A stretch of DNA of 64,000 nucleotides from Acinetobacter calcoaceticus (GTDB lineage: Bacteria; Pseudomonadota; Gammaproteobacteria; Pseudomonadales; Moraxellaceae), in the NCBI RefSeq assembly GCF_004345325.1, contig NZ_SLVJ01000018.1:18187-82186 (forward strand), given 5' to 3'. The notes beneath the pieces were generated by a model that searched no databases, was not told where the DNA came from, and saw only the letters and a list, made by a program, of their open reading frames with translations. Positions 56,659 through 64,000 of the stretch are shown in pieces; position 1 is the first letter of the stretch, and the number at the start of each line of letters is the position of its first letter. A program made the position numbers and the translations under genes.

Positions 56659-57048
56659 ATGAAAATTCATTCTTTAGATTTACGCCAACGTGCAATTATG
56701 GCTTGGAAAAAACTCGCTAATAAATCACAAGTGTGCGAAATATTTGGGATATCTCGCCCTACTTTGGATCGGTGGATTGAACTTGAAAATACCGATGCCT
56801 TCGATCCTAAAAATCGTAAAAATAAAGGTGGGCGGCCAAGCAGTATTCGGGATATCGAAGCCTTTAAAAGTTTCGTTGAAAAAACTGAATTTGTCAGTAT
56901 TTATGATTTAGTTCCTTTGTTTGAGCAACACTTTGGGTACCCTGTTGCCTATGAAGTGATTCGTAGAACCTTAAAACGCTTGGGCTGGTCACAAAGTAAA
57001 AGAAGTTTTATCGTTCGTAAAACAAAAAAAGTGGAGACCCCAGCTTAA
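56659..57048 (+). CDS. Stand-alone IS630-type helix-turn-helix protein 1
   Basis: This 129-aa protein resembles the N-terminal, DNA-binding part of IS630-family transposases: HSLDLRQRAIMAWKKLANKS, CEIFGISRPTLDRWIE (first HTH), a GGRPSS linker, then a second winged-helix-like part (YEVIRRTLKRLGWSQSKRSF). It stops cleanly after a basic tail and no DDE catalytic frame follows. ATG 56659 is favoured because AGGA at 56644-56647 gives correct spacing; ATGs at 56647 and 56650 are too close. It may be a relic OrfA or a domesticated regulator. Confidence 0.65.
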   Translation: MKIHSLDLRQRAIMAWKKLANKSQVCEIFGISRPTLDRWIELENTDAFDPKNRKNKGGRPSSIRDIEAFKSFVEKTEFVSIYDLVPLFEQHFGYPVAYEVIRRTLKRLGWSQSKRSFIVRKTKKVETPA

Positions 57049-57082
57049 TTTTAGCCAGATAAAGCTGTGTGGGATCCAAGAC

Positions 57083-57180
57083 TTAAAACCCGCTAGTGAA
57101 TATTATAAAATGTTACAACAGAAATCTATGTATATAAAATATGGATGACTAGTAAGTCACTAAGTTAAAGCGGGTTTTAA
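57083..57180 (+). repeat. 12-bp inverted repeat with 74-nt spacer
   Basis: TTAAAACCCGCT (57083-57094) and AGCGGGTTTTAA (57169-57180) are perfectly complementary. A second inner pair, TAGTGA (57094-57099) and TCACTA (57157-57162), extends the potential stem after a small bulge. It lies 35 bp after HTH gene 1. It could be a terminator with an enlarged loop, a structured RNA, or a small MITE-like element. Confidence 0.55.
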
Positions 57181-57348
57181 AAAGATATATGACAATAAAA
57201 TGACGACACTCATTTTTTGGAATTTAACTTAAATAATGTAAAATCAATCACATAAAACAATTAAGACTTTGCTTCAAATATCAATTTTTTAATATACATT
57301 GCACTTAATCACATTATTGGGGATTAATTTATCTTAATAACTGCTGTA

Positions 57349-57404
57349 GTTGACTGAAAAATTTTTAATGATCGATAAAAAAAATCAGTCAGCGTATAGT
57401 CAAC
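57349..57404. repeat. Nested inverted repeats upstream of HTH gene 2
   Basis: GTTGACTGA at 57349-57357 can pair with two downstream copies: TCAGTCA at 57385-57391 and AGTCAAC at 57398-57404. The group lies about 50-110 bp before the second HTH gene and might be its operator, or the subterminal repeat of an IS630-type element. Confidence 0.45.
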
Positions 57405-57456
57405 CGAGTAAAAAAAATTTATATTACAATTCTTTAATAATACTTTGCTAATTCCA

Positions 57457-57792
57457 ATGACATACCCAGTACATTTTAGAAAGAAAATTTTAGCCAAGCT
57501 AGAACAGGGCATGACCTTCCAAGAAGCAGCCGAAAAATTCGAACTCAGCCCAACAACGATTCAACGTTGGAAAAAAAGACTCGAGCCTAAAACTACTCAT
57601 GATTATAAACCTAGGAAAATTCATGATGATTTAGTCCTAGAGGATCTGCTTAAATATCCAGATGACTATCAATTTCAACGTGCTGAACGCTTAGGTTGCT
57701 CTAAATCAGGTATTCAAAAAGCGTTAAAACGCTTAGGTGTTAACCAGAAAAAGAGTCAAAAAACCACTAAGCTGAAGGCCGTTGCAGCCTAA
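57457..57792 (+). CDS. Stand-alone IS630-type helix-turn-helix protein 2 (Transposase_14-like)
   Basis: This 111-aa protein matches the OrfA/Transposase_14 type of IS630 elements: MTYPVHFRKKILAKLEQGM, FQEAAEKFELSPTTIQRWKK (HTH), RLEPKTTHDYKPRKIHDD, and a second HTH (RAERLGCSKSGIQKALKRLG), ending in a basic tail. No OrfB with a DDE motif follows before the terminator at 57958. It differs in sequence from HTH protein 1, so the two are not a recent duplication. The ATG has no evident Shine-Dalgarno; the TTG at 57445 is an unlikely alternative. Confidence 0.68.
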   Translation: MTYPVHFRKKILAKLEQGMTFQEAAEKFELSPTTIQRWKKRLEPKTTHDYKPRKIHDDLVLEDLLKYPDDYQFQRAERLGCSKSGIQKALKRLGVNQKKSQKTTKLKAVAA

Positions 57793-57957
57793 AATTATGC
57801 ATCTGAATCTGCTTTGCAATAAAATTCTTTATTAGAATTTGAACTTGTTCACTATTATTTTGATGAAATTTAAGACAGACCTGATCGCTTCGGACTACCT
57901 AAGTGAATAATAAAAATGTCAAAATAAAAAGTGAAAACCTGAAGCATCTATTTATTT

Positions 57958-57985
57958 AATCAGCCTGAAGTCAGGCTGATTTTAT
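57958..57985 (+). terminator. Terminator between convergent units
   Basis: The stem AATCAGCCTGA / TCAGGCTGATT is followed by TTATT on the plus strand and preceded by an A/T tract, so it can close both the HTH genes and the leftward TonB receptor transcript. Confidence 0.75.
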
Positions 57986-58006
57986 TCTTGATTATGAATT
58001 ATGATT

Positions 58007-58053
58007 ATCGAGTTATTGTAAAGTTTAAGGCATGCTGCCTACGATAACTCGAT
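58007..58053. repeat. 10-bp inverted repeat with inner hairpin
   Basis: ATCGAGTTAT (58007-58016) and ATAACTCGAT (58044-58053) are perfect complements. The 27-nt interior contains AGGCA/TGCCT, which can form a second hairpin. It is 60 bp past the end of the TonB receptor gene and may stabilise that transcript's 3' end. Confidence 0.4.
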
Positions 58054-58115
58054 TAGAAATAATTGTGTAGATACCTATTCCTTAAAAAGGAGAGGGCTTT
58101 AATGTGGTGAGGTTG

Positions 58116-60302
58116 CTAAAAGTCATATGACGTTTGTAGATAGACCGTACGAGATTGACCTGCGAATTTACCGCCATTGGCATCTGATGAACGCGTGAAG
58201 TAGTTTTTATCAAATAAGTTTTTCACACCGACACCGACCTTTAAACCCTGTACATGGTCATTAAAGTCGTAAGCCGCACGTAGTGAAACGATGCCAAATC
58301 CAGGTATAGATCCATACATGCCATTGGCATCTTCTTTGATTGAACCTTTTGATGTTGCTGCGACTTGACTGGATTGAGCAAAGGTATCGGCATTCAAACT
58401 CCATTGTTCGCGTTTATAGGCGATGCCTAAGTTGCTGACCCAACGTGAATAGAAAGACAAATCTTTGTCCTTGCGCGGTCCAGCCGCGGCTGTGGCGTGG
58501 GTATAGGTCAAATTGCTATACACCGAGAGGCCGTCTAAGCTTTCATTGATTGAGCCAAGATCATAACTGATGCCTGCTTCAAGGCCTTTGTGCTTAGTAG
58601 CCCCAAGATTGGTCCAACTTTCTAAACCTGCTTGATTGAGGCGTAACAGTTCCTGATCAAAATCGATATAAAATGCTGTGAGTTCAGCAGTCAATGCATC
58701 ACTACGATAATGCGCACCCATTTCATAGTTGGTGGCTTTTTCTGGGCTCAATCCGTTGACTTGCGAGACCGCATTGTTGGCACTGTCAATCTTGGCCATT
58801 TGGCTATATTGCTGCGGGCCAAAGGAAATCCCGTAGTTGGCAAAGAGATTTAATTGATCATTGACCGCATACTGCACTGAAAAGTTGGGCAATACCTCGT
58901 TGGATTTGACTTGGGTATTGACCTGATTTTTAATGCTGTTGTTTGGATTGAGTTTATAAAAATTTTCACGGGTTTTAATTGACTCAAAGCGTAGACCTGG
59001 GGTAAAGGTCCATGCACCGATTTGAGTACGGTTATCGATGTATAGGGCATGTGCGGTGGTGTCTCCATCTGCTGAACTAAATCCACCGACTGGCTGCGGT
59101 GCAGAACCATCTTTATACCAAGCACTGCGACCGATATATTCTTTACTGTCTTCAACCAGATAACGATACCCTACCGCAACTTCATTTTGGCTGTTGGCCA
59201 CTTGATAAGTACGAGAATAACGAGGTTCAAAGACGGTCACTTTATATTCACGTGGTGCAGTACGCAATTGACGTTGGCCAGCGGTCTTATCATGCAGTTT
59301 TTCCATAACGGCATCACGGAAGGTCTGGGTGTGATAGCCCAAGACTTCGAAGGCGTTAACCTCATCTTTATAGCTATATTTGAGTGAACCTGCTGTGCGG
59401 TCACCGACAAAATAGTCATAAGGACGTGTGGATTGATAGGGGTCGGCTTGGTATTGCGCAACAGTAAGGCCACCCGGCATTTCGGCCTTGGCATCATAGC
59501 GTTGTAGGCTGGCTTCAAGTTTGTGCTGATCATTAATATTGTATTCGGTCTTGATCATCACATCGTTGATATTGTTATCAGCATTGTCTTTGCGATAGCC
59601 ATCACCTTGAGTGCCCGAATAGAGCAAGGCCAGTCCAAAACCGTTGTCTAAGGTGCCGCCAAGGAATAAGTTCGGGCTAAAACGTACATTGCCATTTTTA
59701 GCAAATTCACTGGTTAAGCCTAGGCTGCCTTGAAATGTTTCAGGAATGGCGCGGGTATTGAAGTTAATAATCCCACCGACGTTTTGTGGCCCAAAACGCA
59801 CTGAGCCTGCACCACGGATCACATCAATCGATTCGATATTGCCCAAACTGGTCGGCGCCAATGACAGTTGTGGTTGGCCATAAGGCGCAAAGGCCAAGGG
59901 CACACCATCGATGAGTACTGTGGAGCGTGGAGAAAAGCGTGAAGTCAGTCCACGTACCCCAAAGCTCAATGATAAATCACTGCCTGCCGTTCCTGCATTG
60001 TCTTGAACCTGTATACCAGGGACCATTTTTAAGGCATCTTTGATCGAGGTGGCTGCGGTGGCATCCATGCGTTCGCGATTGAGGATGGTACGTGCGCCGG
60101 CATGTTGTTGGACTTTTTCTGCATTGACCTCTTCAAGCCAGTTGCCTTGGGCTTGGAACACCAAAGTTGGAAGTTGAACGGGTGTGGTTTCAGTTACAGT
60201 GCTTGGTTCTGCCGCAAGCGCTAGTGTAGAACTGAATAGAGTGAAAGTGATGGCGAGGCTCATCGGTGTTTTTTTAAATCGAGTATTATGTTGAATGTTC
60301 AC
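58116..60302 (-). CDS. fecA: FecA-like TonB-dependent siderophore receptor without signalling domain
   Basis: This 728-aa outer-membrane receptor imports a ferric chelate using TonB. It has a signal peptide (MSLAITFTLFSSTLALAA after an 11-residue lead), a TonB box-like PTLVFQ, a plug domain (about 50-170), and a barrel ending in YLQTSYDF. Segments HAGARTILNRE, APYGQPQLSLAPTSLGNI and GFGLALLYSGTQGDGYR are strikingly like E. coli FecA, which suggests ferric citrate. FecA's N-terminal periplasmic signalling domain is absent and no fecIR genes are near, so control is probably direct by Fur. Confidence 0.87.
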   Translation of the reverse strand: MNIQHNTRFKKTPMSLAITFTLFSSTLALAAEPSTVTETTPVQLPTLVFQAQGNWLEEVNAEKVQQHAGARTILNRERMDATAATSIKDALKMVPGIQVQDNAGTAGSDLSLSFGVRGLTSRFSPRSTVLIDGVPLAFAPYGQPQLSLAPTSLGNIESIDVIRGAGSVRFGPQNVGGIINFNTRAIPETFQGSLGLTSEFAKNGNVRFSPNLFLGGTLDNGFGLALLYSGTQGDGYRKDNADNNINDVMIKTEYNINDQHKLEASLQRYDAKAEMPGGLTVAQYQADPYQSTRPYDYFVGDRTAGSLKYSYKDEVNAFEVLGYHTQTFRDAVMEKLHDKTAGQRQLRTAPREYKVTVFEPRYSRTYQVANSQNEVAVGYRYLVEDSKEYIGRSAWYKDGSAPQPVGGFSSADGDTTAHALYIDNRTQIGAWTFTPGLRFESIKTRENFYKLNPNNSIKNQVNTQVKSNEVLPNFSVQYAVNDQLNLFANYGISFGPQQYSQMAKIDSANNAVSQVNGLSPEKATNYEMGAHYRSDALTAELTAFYIDFDQELLRLNQAGLESWTNLGATKHKGLEAGISYDLGSINESLDGLSVYSNLTYTHATAAAGPRKDKDLSFYSRWVSNLGIAYKREQWSLNADTFAQSSQVAATSKGSIKEDANGMYGSIPGFGIVSLRAAYDFNDHVQGLKVGVGVKNLFDKNYFTRSSDANGGKFAGQSRTVYLQTSYDF

Positions 60303-61133
60303 GTATGTTAGAGCCCTGAGTATAAAAGTGTTTTTAAAATTTTAAGGCGATCTTAAGCGCAGTGAATGATTTTATAAATAATAATTATTATCATTTATAC
60401 CTATTAATGTGCTCACGTTGATAAGAATAATTAAATAAAAATGATCATTTGTGCCATTTAACTTAAGTGTTTTATGTATTGAGTAGCATGCTGCAATCGA
60501 TACAACTCTAGATTGCTTAGACGCCGAGATTGAAGTCGCTAGGCTGCTCATGTCATGCATGTTGAGGAGTTGGTGAAGATCTAAAATGGTGTGAAAAAGC
60601 ATGTATTATTTAAATAAATTAAACAATGTGCCAAGTTCTATTCCAACCTGAGAATGTGGAATGCAAATGAGCATTTATGCCAATCGATTGAACTTAGAGT
60701 GCTTGCTGATCGTTGTTTTTATCACCGATTTAGACACCATGTTGCGCTAAAAAGTGCATTAGCAAAGAATGGGGAATTAAATTTATAGACTAAATCTGCA
60801 GTATTTTCCTGTTGTACTTAGCTTAAATTAAAAAAAACGAGATAAAAACCACTATAAATTGTGTGGGCATTTGATTAATTTAATCCATTGATTCGTCACT
60901 GCAGTGAGCAATTCGAGTAGGCCTAATAGGCATTAATTCGCTCAGATACTCGATAGATCCTAAATAGCACTTGGTGTAGTTTATCTAAATGAAACCTAAA
61001 CTCCGCATCTGACCTCATTTGTTTGGGTCATCTGAGCATAATCAGATTCATCTTGGTTTATTTTGATTGCATTGAGCCTGAACCTAGCATTGTAAATATA
61101 GCAATACGGTTATTAAGAGCGCATAGCCCTATT
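60303..61133. other. 831-bp gap upstream of the TonB receptor
   Basis: No supported gene is visible on either strand. The left end carries the receptor promoter and Fur box. A small inverted repeat ATCTGA/TCAGAT lies at 61030-61047 downstream of the fimbrial gene, without a T-run. The rest is unassigned. Confidence 0.5.
60376..60395 (-). promoter_or_regulatory. Probable Fur box of the TonB receptor gene
   Basis: On the minus strand AATGATAATAATTATTATTT contains overlapping NATWAT hexamers resembling the Fur consensus GATAATGATAATCATTATC. It lies 74-93 bp before the start codon, where a promoter is expected. Iron repression is inferred. Confidence 0.65.
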
Positions 61134-62258
61134 TTACTGATAATCCACATTGATATTGGCTATGGCTTTCACATTTCCAGGTCGTACTGGCATTTGGGTC
61201 GAATGGTAAGCAATTTTAAGTGGGTAGCTGACTTGTCTATTATTATCTAGACTACCAAATTCAAAGCTATATTCTGCATTAATACTGCTAATCGGCAGTG
61301 GTTGGTTATTACGATCTAAAATGATCACTTGCACATTTGAGCCACCTTGCGCTTGCGGAATCTGATTACTGAGTAAGCCCATTCTATTTTGTTGTGCTTG
61401 AGGCGAAGTGTCGGTTAGGGTAGCATTAAATCGAGTTCCACTGAGATCATCAGCGCAGCGCATGGTCATATTTAGATTTTGGATTTTTAAGGTTTGATTA
61501 GCTGCAGTAAATTCTCGACTGAGTACATTATCAAGTTTGACCATATAGTTTTTTTGATCCAGTACACAGGTGGATTGCTTAATTTGGAAACTAAATGAAG
61601 GTGAGAGTAATACGTTGACTGGACCTATGGTGGGTCCAGATTGACTGCCAGTGAAACGAAATGATCGGGCAACAAGCTCTCCAATTTTGAGTGCGCCTGT
61701 ACTGTATAAACCTGGGACTGAGTTTTGATCGATAATAATATAGACATAGATTTTGTCGATTGCCATGCCTAAAGAAAATACAAATGTATTTTCCTCTAGC
61801 ATTCTATATTCAACATTGGGTTCGGAAATGATCAGTTTATTCTCTGGTCTAATGGGATCATAGATCGAAAATGACATATATATTTTGGGTGAGCTGGCAC
61901 CTGCAGGCTTGTTGATATAAGGCGCGGTGATGGCAAGAAACTTACGGTCTCCCTGGGGCGTGGGGAAGACTCGGCTGTCATTGGGATTTAAACTTGAATC
62001 AGCAGTTAAGCTAAAATAAGAATTACTTCTTTCGATTGCACCCAAACAACCAATAAAGATCGCACCCGAGCGATCTGGATTGGGTTGAGCATCCATAAAG
62101 ATGGTTCTTTCATGACTATGGTCGGTCATTTTATTCATCGTCAGAAAGTTTCCACCTAGGCTGAAGCTCACTGGGTTTTGAAATATGTTGCACGTTGCAA
62201 ATAGTGGAGTGCAACTCAGTAATAGACCCACTGCTAAGATGATTTTAAAATCTGGCAT
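61134..62258 (-). CDS. Fimbrial tip adhesin / minor pilin
   Basis: This 374-aa exported protein has a signal peptide (LAVGLLLSCTPLFA), an N-terminal half with paired cysteines that would be the receptor-binding domain, and a C-terminal chaperone-usher pilin domain (about 225-374, with STCVLDQKNYMVKLDNV, MRCADDLSGTRFNATLTD and the terminal strand AIANINVDYQ). It directly follows the usher gene (1-bp gap), as tip adhesins do in chaperone-usher operons. Since the usher is broken, assembly is probably lost unless provided in trans. Confidence 0.82.
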   Translation of the reverse strand: MPDFKIILAVGLLLSCTPLFATCNIFQNPVSFSLGGNFLTMNKMTDHSHERTIFMDAQPNPDRSGAIFIGCLGAIERSNSYFSLTADSSLNPNDSRVFPTPQGDRKFLAITAPYINKPAGASSPKIYMSFSIYDPIRPENKLIISEPNVEYRMLEENTFVFSLGMAIDKIYVYIIIDQNSVPGLYSTGALKIGELVARSFRFTGSQSGPTIGPVNVLLSPSFSFQIKQSTCVLDQKNYMVKLDNVLSREFTAANQTLKIQNLNMTMRCADDLSGTRFNATLTDTSPQAQQNRMGLLSNQIPQAQGGSNVQVIILDRNNQPLPISSINAEYSFEFGSLDNNRQVSYPLKIAYHSTQMPVRPGNVKAIANINVDYQ

Positions 62259-62259
62259 T

Positions 62260-63338
62260 TTATTTACACTCCACTGAGATGATTTGGAATGATTGCTGTT
62301 TTTTGTTGTTCAGTACGGGTAGTTGGATCTGACAACTGTTTTGGCGCTGCGAGCCCCAAATCAGACTAAGTACGTGATCACTTTGCGGGTTATAGCGATT
62401 TAAAATCACCTGATTGGATTGGGCCAAACGTCCGAGTAACTGTTGATCTAAATTGCGAACTTCGGTACCCATGGGGAGTTGGCCATGAGGGCTGGTTATT
62501 CTGAGTACATAGATTGTGCTCTGTTGCGCGCTAAAATTAACCATGGTGGCGCTGTAGAGTCTTGGGATCACTGTGGCCTGATTAGATTGCAAGGTTGAGG
62601 TGATCGGCATTTGATCAGGGTCGATTTGAATGAGATTTTTGTTATAGGGCGAGCTATTGCTATAAATTGCATTACCAAAGCGGTCTAAGCGTATACCCCA
62701 AGCATTGCTGATTCCAGCATATTGCCCTTGATCCACATGCACAATCGTATAGGTGTTAGGGATGGTATTGGTTGCGGTGAGACCAAGTGAATGTGCCACT
62801 ATAGCGCCTTGCGCAGATAAGGAATATTGGGTCTGCTGACGATCATGGTTTAAGCTTGCACCTATGTTTATGACCGGATGCAAGTAATTTACATGAGCAT
62901 TTATCGCGGTATTTTGCTGTTGATTGAACTGGTTTTGACTGAGCCCAACCCCAAAGTTGATCTTATTGTCCTGAGTTAAACTTCCGCTTAAATTTATATT
63001 GGCATTGGTAGAATGAGGCGCATAGTCGGAATGCTGAAGTTGACTGCTGAGGTAGAGATTATTTTTTTTCCAATCCAATGGCATTGAGATACGGGCATAA
63101 TAGATATTGTATGGCTGTTGGTTTAAGCGATCCTTACTACGATTGAACCCTAGACTATAATTGAGGCGTTTATATCGATTTGAATAGCTCAGCATATATT
63201 GATTGTAGCCAAGTGGATCTGACCAATATTCACTGCGATAAATACTGCCTTGTATTGAACCTAAACCAGAATCGCTAAATGATTTGCTGATGGATAAACC
63301 ATATTGGTTCTTTAGATTATTTTTAATCCAGAAACTCC
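62260..63338 (-). pseudogene. Fimbrial outer-membrane usher, C-terminal part, interrupted by an IS
   Basis: Translation on the minus strand gives usher sequence from the IS boundary inward (SFWIKNNLKNQYGLSISKSF, then EYWSDPLGYNQYMLSYS) through the barrel end, the plug-distal PGQLPMGTEV-like HGQLPMGTEVRNLDQ and the C-terminal CQIQLPVLNNK. About 360 residues remain of a family normally over 800. An internal ATG at 63195 does not mark a real start, because homologous sequence continues upstream to 63338, where the IS end begins. Confidence 0.87.
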
Positions 63339-64000
63339 CATACGCGCCAACTTAAATTGATCGCTTTTCACCCACGCATCCAACCAGTTGAATTATGTAG
63401 TAAATTTTGTCTGTTAGTTGCTGTAATTGCCTTTTCCTCGACCTTTCTGATAGGCTTTTTAAGCAGTCCTGTAAATAACTCGGATTGATTGGAAACTCTG
63501 CGATCAGTCCAGATTTAACCTGCTCATGTACGATATGCAAGAGGCGCCACGGACTTAATATCCTACCTTCGTTAAATTCACCAACACTATGATTCTCAAA
63601 GCGTTGTGAGTAAACTCGTTCCAGTAAAGTGGCATATAATAATTTACCCAGTAGATATACCTCTGCTAATTTACTGTCTTTCTTGGCTCGTAATAAATCA
63701 ATATTTAATATACTTTTCAATCGTTTAATTGATAGTTCAATTTGCCACCGTGCTTTATAAAGGTTTTGAATGTCGGCAGTGTTTAAGATTTTGGTGGGTA
63801 TAGACGTAAATATGAGCATCCAGCCTGACAAATAAATCGTCAATTCTCTTGGTTTTCTACCTTCTTGTTTTGCCACATTACTTAGATTTCGACGCTCTTT
63901 AGCTGCATAAATAGAATTTCGTGGAAGCGCATGCACATAGCCCTTAATGCATTTATTACCTTTAATCATATAAGCTTCAATCACTTGTGATTGATTTGGA
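63339..64000 (-). mobile_element. IS4-family insertion sequence, right part, continuing beyond the window
   Basis: The boundary is CATACGCGCCAACTTAAAT at 63339-63357, which has the form of the terminal inverted repeats of the IS231-like IS4 family (CAT...CAACTTAA). The transposase frame ends inside this repeat. The other end and any target duplication lie outside the window. The insertion splits the usher gene. Confidence 0.82.
63352..64000 (-). CDS. IS4-family transposase, C-terminal part
   Basis: The frame is open through the window edge; the GTG at 63984 is not the real start. The visible 215 residues contain the IS4 Y-2-R-3-E-6-K signature (YKARWQIELSIKRLK) that carries the catalytic Glu, preceded by EGRKPRELTIYLSGWMLIFTSI and followed by LLRAKKDSKLAEVYLLGKLLYATL. 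The stop codon lies within the terminal inverted repeat, and the frame is the same as that of the usher remnant. Confidence 0.9.
   Translation of the reverse strand, partial: PNQSQVIEAYMIKGNKCIKGYVHALPRNSIYAAKERRNLSNVAKQEGRKPRELTIYLSGWMLIFTSIPTKILNTADIQNLYKARWQIELSIKRLKSILNIDLLRAKKDSKLAEVYLLGKLLYATLLERVYSQRFENHSVGEFNEGRILSPWRLLHIVHEQVKSGLIAEFPINPSYLQDCLKSLSERSRKRQLQQLTDKIYYIIQLVGCVGEKRSI

Larger units (their letters stand above)
57049..57456. other. Gap between the two HTH genes, with inverted repeats
   Basis: This 408-bp AT-rich stretch has no gene. It contains the long-loop inverted repeat at 57083-57180 and a nested set of inverted repeats at 57349-57404, listed separately. No clear promoter core is seen. 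Confidence 0.5.
57793..58115. other. 323-bp gap between HTH gene 2 and the TonB receptor gene
   Basis: No gene is visible. The stretch holds a terminator (57958-57985) and a cruciform-type inverted repeat (58007-58053), described separately; the remainder shows nothing recognisable. Confidence 0.5.

Noticed and set aside
57445..57456. TTG start for HTH protein 2
   Set aside because: The family begins with MTYP at the ATG at 57457; the four extra residues add nothing recognisable.
60303..61133. Short open frames on both strands in the gap upstream of the TonB receptor
   Set aside because: None has a plausible ribosome site, composition or domain; they look like chance frames.
62260..62270. 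Frameshift between the usher remnant and the fimbrial tip gene
   Set aside because: The two are separate genes with a normal stop and start one base apart, as expected in chaperone-usher operons.
63195..63195. Internal ATG as the true start of a short usher-like protein
   Set aside because: Usher-like sequence continues in frame upstream to the IS boundary at 63338, so the ATG is an ordinary internal methionine of a truncated gene.

Overview
The window is a chromosomal segment of a gammaproteobacterium, almost certainly an Acinetobacter. The evidence is the order murJ - fkpA - wzc/wzb/wza - sugar and glycosyltransferase genes - itrA - galU - ugd - gpi - galE - pgm, which is the Acinetobacter capsule (K) locus, together with the ubiG-mupP-yciK operon, a desT/desCB fatty-acid desaturase unit and moderately AT-rich DNA. 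After pgm come an NAD-malic enzyme and argS rather than the lldP lactate genes familiar from A. baumannii, so a non-baumannii species is likely (inference).

Layout. 1-6.9 kb: housekeeping genes (yciK partial, mupP, ubiG, dsbA, the desT regulator facing desCB across a two-operator promoter, rph). 7-15.1 kb: a Tat-exported phospholipase C preceded by a 44-aa lipoprotein not previously delimited here, a small membrane protein, an LTA-synthase-like phosphotransferase, nadC, ampD and murJ. 15.2-17.4 kb: three tandem FKBP prolyl isomerases. 17.5-41.9 kb: the capsule locus. The export genes wzc-wzb-wza run leftward from a 620-bp intergenic region. Rightward run a FemAB/GNAT-like transferase, gna, rmlB, rmlA, a fused ketoisomerase-acyltransferase, an aminotransferase (dTDP-3-acetamido-3,6-dideoxyhexose pathway), wzx, four glycosyltransferases, wzy, the initiating transferase itrA, and the precursor genes galU-ugd-gpi-galE, with pgm convergent. 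One initiating transferase plus four glycosyltransferases fits a K unit of about five sugars, including Fuc3NAc or Qui3NAc and probably an N-acetylhexosaminuronic acid. 42-49 kb: malic enzyme, argS, a SPOR protein, a lipoprotein, an Ntn-hydrolase and a predicted outer-membrane barrel.

49.4-54.3 kb: a complete LapBCE-like type I secretion operon without a visible substrate gene. 54.3-58.1 kb: a very AT-rich accessory stretch with a cysteine-rich 92-aa protein, a serine-recombinase homologue whose nucleophile is replaced by Asp, and two stand-alone IS630-type helix-turn-helix proteins with no DDE partner, accompanied by inverted repeats. This is the least explained part of the window. 58.1-64 kb: a FecA-like TonB receptor under a probable Fur box, a fimbrial tip protein, and a fimbrial usher gene split by an IS4-family element that runs off the window edge.

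The points most worth following are the catalytic-cysteine-less Ugd, the reversed-order ketoisomerase-acyltransferase fusion, the FemAB-like gene at the head of the capsule operon, and the catalytically dead recombinase with paired HTH proteins. No rRNA, tRNA or CRISPR array was recognised. All calls are from reading the sequence; no database search was run.
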